Program-made: the position numbers and the translations under genes | In this document: one piece after another, positions 10,062 to 17,319 of the stretch | How the letters are laid out: every line of letters begins with the position of its first letter | Position numbering within the stretch: position 1 is the stretch's first letter | NCBI GenBank assembly: GCA_036393335.1 | Contig: DASWHD010000015.1 | Location: forward strand, 1-18,060 | Length of the DNA stretch: 18,060 bases | Reading direction: 5' to 3' | Origin: DASWHD01 sp036393335 | GTDB lineage: Bacteria; CG2-30-53-67; CG2-30-70-394 | The notes under the pieces: generated by a model | What the model saw: the letters and a program-made list of their open reading frames with translations, nothing else | The model's database searches: none | What the model was told of the DNA's origin: nothing

Positions 10062-10124
10062 GGTAGGAGCCGAATCCCTTCGGCGACCTGCCACATGGGG
10101 TCGCCGATAGAATCGGCTCCTACC
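10062..10124. repeat. REPIN-like pair of inverted REP sequences
   Basis: GGTAGGAGCCGA (10062-10073) pairs perfectly with TCGGCTCCTACC (10113-10124). Inside it, TCGGCGACC (10080-10088) pairs with GGTCGCCGA (10099-10107) around a 10-base loop. Each half also has its own CCGA/TCGG mini-hairpin. The GTAGGAGC... core is the classic head of REP sequences in many proteobacteria, normally mobilised by a RAYT (TnpA-REP) transposase; none is encoded in this window. Confidence 0.72.
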
Positions 10125-10189
10125 GCGGGCCAGCCAAGATCTACGGGCGTTTGTACGGTCTCGCCACGATCCCTGGTGAGAAATGCGGG

Positions 10190-10795
10190 CTAGCGCCGCT
10201 TACACCCCATGGCCCGCAGACCCTTTACCCACACCGGGTCGGGCTGGACCCCTTGCCACTGGCGATCGCCCATGATCACCGCCGGGAAGGCGCGGAAGCC
10301 CCGCGCAGCGCAGTCCCGCAGGCGCTCCGTAATAATGGCGGCGTATCCCGCGCGATCGGCGAGAAACGCGGCGATGACCCGCTTGGAGATCCCGAGGTCG
10401 CGGACGATCGCCGGGATGGTTTCGCTGTCCCCAATGTTTCGGCCCTCCTGAAAGTAGGCCGCGAAGACGCGCTGTTGATACTTCTCCAACGCCCCCTCTC
10501 GTCGCGCACACTCTGCCATGCGGTGGGCGAGGTTCGAGTTGGCCAGGGTCAAGGGAATGGCGAGATCGAGCCCTTCTTCCGCCACCAGGGGGACGATGCC
10601 GGCCGCCGCCTGCCGCAGTCGCTCGTCGCCGATGGCCGCAAGAGGCATACCCACGGACGGGGTCTCCGGATGGATCTGGATCCCCCGCCACTCGACGTCA
10701 AAGGCCCAGCGCGCCTGGAGACGGCTGAGGCGATACGCGCCGAGGTAGCAGAAGGGGCAGATAAAATCGAAATACACTACGCATGTCGGTCGCAT
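10190..10795 (-). CDS. DsbA-family (FrnE-like) thiol oxidoreductase
   Basis: A 201-residue protein of the DsbA/2-hydroxychromene-2-carboxylate isomerase superfamily. The active site near the N-terminus is CPFC (Cys13, Cys16) in FDFICPFCYLGAYRL, so it is redox-competent and not of the Ser-type isomerase. The helical insert covers about 55-165. The cis-proline loop is FRAFPAVIMGD near residue 173. There is no signal peptide, which points to a cytosolic FrnE-type oxidoreductase rather than periplasmic DsbA. The ATG at 10795 is immediately before the thioredoxin strand. The stop codon TAG is formed by the right terminal repeat of the adjacent MITE-like element, so the natural C-terminus may have been slightly altered (it ends LRAMGCKRR). 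It is divergent from hemE. Confidence 0.85.
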   Translation of the reverse strand: MRPTCVVYFDFICPFCYLGAYRLSRLQARWAFDVEWRGIQIHPETPSVGMPLAAIGDERLRQAAAGIVPLVAEEGLDLAIPLTLANSNLAHRMAECARREGALEKYQQRVFAAYFQEGRNIGDSETIPAIVRDLGISKRVIAAFLADRAGYAAIITERLRDCAARGFRAFPAVIMGDRQWQGVQPDPVWVKGLRAMGCKRR

Positions 10796-10963
10796 GACTG
10801 GGCCACAATTTTACTCAGCCGACAGACCTGCATGCAGCTCCGGAGCGGCGTCGAAACGCCGCGGGATCGTCCCAGCCACCCAGTCCATCGGCTTGCCGCC
10901 ACCCGCGCCTTTCGCCCATAGTGCCCGACCGTGGTCGTGAGCCTTCTTCCTGGAGCATCGCCG

Positions 10964-11995
10964 ATGCCAGACCACCTCCTCCTCCGCGCCGCGTTTCGCC
11001 AGCCGGTGGAGCGCACGCCAGTGTGGATGATGCGTCAGGCCGGCCGGTACCTGCCAGAGTATCGCGCCGTACGCGCGAAGGCCGACTTCCTCACCATGTG
11101 CAAGACCCCAGAGCTGGCTGCGGAGGTCTCCCTCCAGCCACTCGACCTGATCGGCGTCGACGCCGTCATCCTCTTTTCCGACATCCTCACCATGCTCGAG
11201 CCCATGGGGCTGGAGCTGGTGTTCGACAAGGGTGGCGGTCCACGCTTTCCGGACCCGATCAACGGCCCCGAGGACATCGAACGGCTGCACGTGGTTGACC
11301 CGACGGATGGCCTTGGCTTCGTAGGTGATGCCTTGGCCCTATGTCGCAAGCTGATCGCCGACCGGGTACCCCTGCTCGGCTTCTCCGGGGCACCCTTCAC
11401 CCTTGCCACCTACGCCATCGAGGGGTGCACCGGAGAGGGGTTCAACAAAGTCAAGCACTGGTACTACCGCGAGCCCAAGACCCTCGCCACCCTGCTGGAG
11501 AAGCTCGCCCGTCAGGTGACCACGTACCTCAACTACCAGATCGCCTCCGGCGCACAGGCGGTGCAGCTCTTCGATACCTGGGCCGGCACCCTCTCCCGGG
11601 AGGACTACCGGACCATCGCGGCACCGTTCACGCGCCAGGTGATCCAGGGACTCCACCGTGACGGCGTGCCGGTAATCCTGTACATCAACGGCGGCGACCA
11701 CCTGGTGGACGAGATGGCGCAGCTTGGCGCCGACGTCCTGTCCTTGGACTGGCGCACCGACATCGGCGCGGTGAAGGCACGCCACGGTGCCACCCACGCC
11801 CTGCAGGGCAACCTCGACCCATGCGCCCTGTATGGTACCGAGGAGCGCATTCGCCAGGAGGTGCGCCGCATCCTCGATGCCGCGGGACCCATCGGCCACA
11901 TCTTCAACCTCGGCCACGGCATCCACCCGGACATACCGCCAGAGAACGCCAAGGCGATGGTGGCCGCAGTGAAGGAACTGAGTGCCCGAGGGTAA
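10964..11995 (+). CDS. hemE: Uroporphyrinogen decarboxylase
   Basis: A 343-residue HemE, which removes the four acetate carboxyls of uroporphyrinogen III to give coproporphyrinogen III in cytosolic haem synthesis. The hallmark N-terminal block WMMRQAGRYLPEYR (~residues 21-34) carries the catalytic arginines. The aspartate of ILFSDILTMLEPMG is the substrate-binding Asp. GFSGAPFTLATYAIEG is the second signature, and the tail HGIHPDIPPENAKAMV is typical. The length is normal. The ATG at 10964 starts the family's PDHLLLRAAF strand; an in-frame GTG at 10931 is possible but adds only non-conserved residues. The wording of GAPFTLATYAIEG with GFNKVKHWYYREP reads as deltaproteobacterial-like. It is followed by an oxidase gene for a later step, 151 bases downstream. 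Confidence 0.97.
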   Translation: MPDHLLLRAAFRQPVERTPVWMMRQAGRYLPEYRAVRAKADFLTMCKTPELAAEVSLQPLDLIGVDAVILFSDILTMLEPMGLELVFDKGGGPRFPDPINGPEDIERLHVVDPTDGLGFVGDALALCRKLIADRVPLLGFSGAPFTLATYAIEGCTGEGFNKVKHWYYREPKTLATLLEKLARQVTTYLNYQIASGAQAVQLFDTWAGTLSREDYRTIAAPFTRQVIQGLHRDGVPVILYINGGDHLVDEMAQLGADVLSLDWRTDIGAVKARHGATHALQGNLDPCALYGTEERIRQEVRRILDAAGPIGHIFNLGHGIHPDIPPENAKAMVAAVKELSARG

Positions 11996-12010
11996 GGGCT
12001 AGGGACAAGG

Positions 12011-12118
12011 GGGGTTAGGGGTGGTACCGGCCCTGCGGGCCGGTGAAAAATTCTTGGCGGGAGCTTCTCCACGAAGAGACCTGCAGGCCGTGACAGGCGA
12101 CTAACCATCCCTAACCCC
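12011..12118. repeat. Imperfect inverted repeat (GGGGTTAGGG type) in the hemE-hemG gap
   Basis: GGGGTTAGGGGTGG (12011-12024) is matched, with 13 of 14 bases, by the reverse complement of 12105-12118. GGGCTAGGG on the outer left (11996-12004) is also mirrored near 12116-12124. Such CTAACCCC/TAGGGG arms look like decayed dispersed repeats. Confidence 0.45.
12026..12044. terminator. Strong GC hairpin downstream of hemE
   Basis: ACCGGCCC (12026-12033), loop TGC, GGGCCGGT (12037-12044): an eight-base-pair perfect stem 31 bases after the hemE stop. It is followed by GAAAAATTCTT rather than a T-run, so it may be an attenuating or mRNA-stabilising hairpin rather than a true intrinsic terminator. Confidence 0.35.
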
Positions 12119-12146
12119 TAGCCCCCCCCTCCCCCCTGCGAACGAA

Positions 12147-13520
12147 GTGAGCCTGGCCGACTGCGACGTCTTGGTGATTGGTGCCGGCGCCACCGGCCTC
12201 ACTTGTGGCTACGCCCTGCACCGGCGTGGCTGCGATGTGCGGGTGGTGGAGGCAGGCGGCGAGCCCGGCGGTGTCATCCGCACCGTGCGGGTCGGCGGCT
12301 ACCTGCTGGAGCGAGGACCCAACTCGACCCTCAACACCTCGCGTCGGATCGAGGCGTGGCTGGCGGATGTCGGGGCGCTACCGGCGAGATGTCACGCACC
12401 TCCTGCGGCGGCCCGACGCTACATCCTCCGGGGCGGCCGCATTCTCCCCCTGCCCGACGGGCCGATCGCCTTCTTCAAGACACCGGTATGGCGGGCGCGC
12501 GGCAAGTTGCGGGCGATGGCAGAGCCGTTCATCCCGCGCCGCAAGGGAGACGCGGACGAAAGCGTTGCCGACTTCGTCCGCCGCCGCCTTGGCCAGGAGA
12601 TTCTCGACTACGCCCTCGACCCGTTTATCTCCGGGGTTTATGCCGGCAACCCGGAACGGATCTCCATGGGCGCCGCTTTTCCGCTGCTCGACGGCTTCGA
12701 GCGCAATCACGGGGGTCTCATCCGCGGGGCCTTGAAGACGGCCAAGACCCGGAAGGCCGACCCGGACCGACCGGCCGATCGCGGCCTCTACTCCTTTCGC
12801 GAGGGGATGCAGCAACCGATGCACCACGCGGCCAGCGTCCTTGGGGAGCGACTGCACCTCGGTTGCACAGTGCGCGAGGTCACGGCCATGGGCGGCAGGT
12901 TCCGCGTCGAGACGGACGGAGAGTCCTTCACCACCCACCGGTTGGTGTGCGCCACCCCGGCCTTTGCCGCCGGCGACTTCCTCTCCGCATTACTACCGGA
13001 GGCGGCGGCCCTGCTGCAGGCCATCGAGCACAACCCGGTGGCGCAGGTCTACCTCGGTTACCGGAGGGAGGCGATCGACCACCCGCTCGACGGCTTCGGC
13101 GCCCTCTTCCCGTCGCGGGAGGGACTGCTAACCCTCGGCAGCTTGTGGAGTTCTACCCTCTTCCCCGGCCGCGCCCCGGCTGGCTTCTGCCTCCTCACCA
13201 ACTTCGCCGGGGGTGCACGCCATCCAGAGATCCGGGAGATGTCCCCGGACGAGATCCAGACCCGCGTCATCACCGAGATCGAGCCACTCCTCGGGCTGCA
13301 AGGGCCGCCGGCGTTCGTCGAGGTCCATCGCCTCGCTCACGCCATCCCGCACTACACCCTCGGCCACACCGCACGGCTGGAGCGGATCCTCACCGCGGTC
13401 ACGCGGTTTCCCAACCTCCACCTGACGGGTAACTACTGGCAGGGGGTCTCGGTGGCCGACTGCTGGAAGCGAGGGCTGGCGCTTGCGGATCGGCTGGCCG
13501 TTGAAACCACCGCCGCGTAG
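12147..13520 (+). CDS. hemG: Protoporphyrinogen oxidase, FAD-dependent HemY/HemG type
   Basis: A 457-residue FAD flavoprotein of the oxygen-dependent protoporphyrinogen oxidase family (often called HemG, PPOX or HemY), which makes protoporphyrin IX at the membrane surface. The dinucleotide-binding fold is at the start: VLVIGAGATGLTCGYALHRRG (residues ~9-29) followed by VVEAGGEPGG. Then come LERGPNSTL, FISGVYAGNPERISM and the C-terminal FAD-binding block LHLTGNYWQGVSVADCWKRGLALAD. There is no membrane helix, consistent with a peripheral enzyme. The start is a GTG without a clear Shine-Dalgarno sequence; no better start exists upstream because the region is repeat-like. It lies after hemE on the same strand, so the pair supplies two steps of haem synthesis; the intervening coproporphyrinogen oxidase is not here. 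Confidence 0.92.
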   Translation: MSLADCDVLVIGAGATGLTCGYALHRRGCDVRVVEAGGEPGGVIRTVRVGGYLLERGPNSTLNTSRRIEAWLADVGALPARCHAPPAAARRYILRGGRILPLPDGPIAFFKTPVWRARGKLRAMAEPFIPRRKGDADESVADFVRRRLGQEILDYALDPFISGVYAGNPERISMGAAFPLLDGFERNHGGLIRGALKTAKTRKADPDRPADRGLYSFREGMQQPMHHAASVLGERLHLGCTVREVTAMGGRFRVETDGESFTTHRLVCATPAFAAGDFLSALLPEAAALLQAIEHNPVAQVYLGYRREAIDHPLDGFGALFPSREGLLTLGSLWSSTLFPGRAPAGFCLLTNFAGGARHPEIREMSPDEIQTRVITEIEPLLGLQGPPAFVEVHRLAHAIPHYTLGHTARLERILTAVTRFPNLHLTGNYWQGVSVADCWKRGLALADRLAVETTAA

Positions 13521-13589
13521 CCCCACACGCGGCCCCGTCCGCACCACGCTCGCAGTACCCAGCAGCCAACATCTGATCGAGAGCGCCGG

Positions 13590-14234
13590 TTAGAACGGGA
13601 TGCTCCACGAGATGCTCGCGCCGCCGGCCGTCGAGACGCCGCACGTTACCGAGGTGGTGCGGAGATCGAAATCGACCTCCATCTCACCGGTAATCGGGTT
13701 GAACTCCACACGACTACCCCGCAACCAGTCCGGCCCGTGCAAGTCGAGATCCCGGCCAAGAGAGAAGGTGAGGCTCTCCTCCCCACCGTAGCGCAACTCC
13801 ACGTCCGTTTCGTTGATCACGTGGTCAACGAACTCTGCGGCCCACCCGCTGCCTCCGACCCCGGCACTGGTCGGGCCGTCCGTGCCGCCCGAAATCGCGG
13901 ACGACTCCTCGGTCGGCCACTCCCCCGGAAACAGGTCCAGGGACCAATCACGCAGCCTGCGCAATGTGGCCTTGCGGTAGTGGCCGAGAAAGGCACGCCG
14001 CTGCCGCCGTCGCTCGAGCTCCTCGAAGTACCCCACCCCCTCTTCCTCGGTAATGGCGTAGAGATCGTGAAATTGCCGCTCGATGTCCACCTCCGGCTGG
14101 GGTGAAGGTGCCCGCAGGCTGTGGCTGTGAATGGCCTGCTCGGCGTCCTGGGCCTCGGCGAGGCCGTGTCCGAACAGCAGGAGTAACGCGATCCCCGCCA
14201 CGGACCCGACCTTCGCGCGGATGTGTCGCGACAC
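13590..14234 (-). CDS. Orphan exported protein, possible outer-membrane association
   Basis: I do not recognise this family. With the GTG at 14234 as start, the 214-residue product begins with a signal peptide: basic SRHIRAK, hydrophobic VGSVAGIALLLLFGHGLAEA, cleavage before QDAEQ. A GTG at 14312 in the same frame would give 240 residues but put the hydrophobic core too deep for a normal signal. The mature part has a charged helical region (YFEELERRRQRRAFLGHYRKATLRRLRDW, residues ~70-98), a Gly/Ser/Thr linker, then alternating strand-like sequence (ELRYGGEESLTFSLGRDLDLHGP, GSRVEFNPITGEMEVDFDLRTTSVTCGVSTAGG). It ends in SWSIPF with a C-terminal Phe, as in outer-membrane proteins, but it is too short for a typical barrel. 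It converges with hemG, 69 bases away. Confidence 0.6.
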   Translation of the reverse strand: MSRHIRAKVGSVAGIALLLLFGHGLAEAQDAEQAIHSHSLRAPSPQPEVDIERQFHDLYAITEEEGVGYFEELERRRQRRAFLGHYRKATLRRLRDWSLDLFPGEWPTEESSAISGGTDGPTSAGVGGSGWAAEFVDHVINETDVELRYGGEESLTFSLGRDLDLHGPDWLRGSRVEFNPITGEMEVDFDLRTTSVTCGVSTAGGASISWSIPF

Positions 14235-14250
14235 CGAGAGGATTGCCGCA

Positions 14251-14275
14251 CCGGAGGGCGTTCGCCGCCCTCCGG
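14251..14275. promoter_or_regulatory. Ten-base-pair perfect hairpin in the 5' region of the exported-protein gene
   Basis: CCGGAGGGCG (14251-14260) and CGCCCTCCGG (14266-14275) enclose a 5-base loop. If translation starts at 14234, the hairpin lies 16 bases upstream in the leader and could limit ribosome access. If translation starts at 14312, it is inside the coding region. Confidence 0.4.
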
Positions 14276-14360
14276 ATAGAACGCACGGATCACCCGTCTC
14301 CTTCGCTGTCACGCCCGCTCCTTGCCACCTCCCATTCCGCCCAGCCCTTCGGGTAGGGGC

Positions 14361-14392
14361 AAAAAAAATGTACCAAATACCTAATGATTTGG
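14361..14392 (-). terminator. Candidate intrinsic terminator of acs
   Basis: Read on the minus strand, CCAAAT (14392-14387) and ATTTGG (14378-14373) form a 6-bp stem with an 8-base loop. After four bases a run of eight T follows (A-run at 14361-14368). The stem is weak and AT-rich, but its position 48 bases after the acs stop and the long T-run fit termination. The region is a sharp AT-rich island in GC-rich DNA. Confidence 0.45.
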
Positions 14393-14440
14393 ATATAGCA
14401 AATTTAAGCCGTTGAGCGGTGCCGCCCGCGGCGTCGCGCC

Positions 14441-16372
<1,932 letters not shown>

Positions 16373-16567
16373 AACGCTTCTCTCCTGCAAAGCCAAACCA
16401 GAGAAAACCAATCAACGGGCCCACTCTGCCCGAGGGGCCACGCCTCCACAAGGCAAGCGTTCGCGGTGTCGTTGCGCCGAGGACTATGAGCGGGAAGGCA
16501 ATCCGTTTGGCGCAGGACCCGCTCAGGCGACCAATGGGTTTGCGTCGGTAGAGACTCGACTGAAAAA

Positions 16568-16596
16568 CAGACAAACCTCATCAGCTTCGATATACT
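16568..16596 (+). promoter_or_regulatory. Candidate sigma-70 promoter of the selenoprotein gene
   Basis: CAGACA at 16568-16573 and TATACT at 16591-16596 with exactly 17 bases between. This gives a 5' leader of roughly 35 bases before the GTG start at 16639. The surroundings are AT-rich compared with the rest of the window. It is a sequence match only. Confidence 0.55.
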
Positions 16597-16638
16597 TTTT
16601 CAGCACACTGGGTCATTCACAAAGAAGAAGGTTCACCG

Positions 16639-16869
16639 GTGCAGATCCAGATCCAATATTGCGTGCAATGAAACTACCTCCCCAGGGCCGCCAGGTTGGC
16701 GGCCGAGATCAAAGAACGGTTCCGGATCGAGCCGGAGCTAGTAAGGGGGAACGGGGGGGTCTTCGAGATCATCGTCGATGGGGTAGCGGTGTTTTCAAAG
16801 CGTTCGTTAGGACGCTTCCCGGAGGAGGGTGAAGTCGCACGAATGATCTCCGCGAGAGATTCTCGTTGA
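16639..16869 (+). CDS. SelW-like (Rdx family) selenoprotein with CxxU motif, read through TGA
   Basis: A 76-residue thioredoxin-fold-like Rdx/SelW family protein, normally a thiol/selenol redox protein. The frame contains one in-frame TGA at 16669-16671 (residue 11) and then runs open to a TGA stop at 16867-16869. Translating that codon as selenocysteine (U) gives QIQIQYCVQUNYLPRA, the SelW hallmark C-x-x-U directly after the first beta strand. The rest matches the family: ARLAAEIKERFRIEPELV, then GNGGVFEIIVDGVAVFSKRSLGRFPEEGEVARMI. The start is GTG at 16639, preceded by GAAGAAGG (16624-16631) at a 7-base distance. A SECIS-like hairpin begins 14 bases after the TGA. Ordinary gene calling breaks this gene at the TGA. 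It sits 81 bases upstream of a DsrC/TusE-like gene and is divergent from acs. The alternative, a chance pseudogene with TGA replacing TGC, is less likely because of the hairpin. Confidence 0.88.
16686..16704 (+). promoter_or_regulatory. Bacterial SECIS-like hairpin
   Basis: GGCCGCCA (16686-16693), loop GGT (16694-16696), TGGCGGCC (16697-16704): an eight-base-pair perfect stem with G in the apical loop, about 22 bases after the TGA codon. Bacterial SECIS elements recognised by SelB need a stem-loop with loop G about 16-37 bases downstream of UGA; this fits. It lies wholly within the coding frame, as expected in bacteria. Confidence 0.8.
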
Positions 16870-16950
16870 GAGCCGCCGCTCAACCCGCGCCAGGGGTGTG
16901 AGACGTTTTATCAACCGGCCCATTGGTGGCCAAGCCCAACAAGGGGGAAC

Positions 16951-17319
16951 ATGATGAAGACCACCGTCCACTCTCCCGTCGAGACCCTCGAGGTCAATGG
17001 CAAGAGGATCGACATTAACCCCGACGGCTACATGCTCGACCGCAGCCAATGGGAACCGGCGGTTGCCGAGGCCATCGCGGCGCGAGATGGCATCGAGCTC
17101 ACCGACAGACACTGGGAAATCCTCGATTTCCTGCGGGACTACTACCAGGAATACATGATCTCCCCCAATGTTCGCGTGTTGGTAAAGAAGCTCAATGAGA
17201 AGTGGGGTGAGGACAAGGTCGACCGCACCGGCCTGTACGACCTCTTCCCCAAGGGCCCGGCCTTCCAGGGCACCAAGTTCGCCGGTCTGCCCAAGCCGTA
17301 CGACTGCATCGACGGCTAA
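16951..17319 (+). CDS. DsrC/TusE-family sulfur-carrier protein lacking one conserved Cys
   Basis: A 122-residue protein of the DsrC/TusE family, small carriers that take sulfur on a C-terminal cysteine for sulfite reduction, sulfur oxidation or tRNA thiolation. The fold is clear: VNGKRIDINPDGYMLDRSQW, TDRHWEILDFLRDYYQEY, SPNVRVLVKKLNEKWG, then LYDLFPKGPAFQG. The C-terminal arm reads TKFAGLPKPYDCIDG. The family's terminal cysteine (CysA) is Cys119. The other cysteine of true DsrC (CysB), exactly ten residues between, is Thr108 here, so it is TusE-like by cysteine count. CysA is usually penultimate; here two extra residues (Asp-Gly) follow Ile120. The ribosome-binding site AAGGGGG is 3-4 bases before the ATG (two ATGs in tandem). 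It follows the selenoprotein gene by 81 bases. No dsrAB or tus genes are in the window. Confidence 0.93.
   Translation: MMKTTVHSPVETLEVNGKRIDINPDGYMLDRSQWEPAVAEAIAARDGIELTDRHWEILDFLRDYYQEYMISPNVRVLVKKLNEKWGEDKVDRTGLYDLFPKGPAFQGTKFAGLPKPYDCIDG

Larger units (their letters stand above)
9967..10193. mobile_element. 227-bp MITE-like element with 26-bp perfect terminal inverted repeats
   Basis: Bases 9967-9992 (CTAGCCCGCATTTCTCACCA... ) recur as a perfect reverse complement at 10168-10193. The interior (~175 bp) has no open reading frame of note but contains a 20-base palindrome and a REPIN-like double hairpin. Size, perfect ends and lack of a transposase fit a miniature non-autonomous element. 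No target-site duplication is obvious: the flanks are TTGTC on the left and CGCCG on the right. The left end interrupts a HATPase gene and the right end supplies the TAG stop of the DsbA-like gene. An alternative is a bulk palindromic repeat spread by another mechanism. Confidence 0.65.

Noticed and set aside
12147..13520. Other long frames inside the oxidase gene (for example 12203-13432)
   Set aside because: Frame shadows of a GC-rich gene; only the annotated frame carries the FAD motifs.
16378..16395. Sigma-54 style sequence (TGGTTTGGCTTTGCA on the minus strand) before acs
   Set aside because: The GG to GC spacing is nine bases, not the required ten, so it does not fit a -24/-12 promoter.
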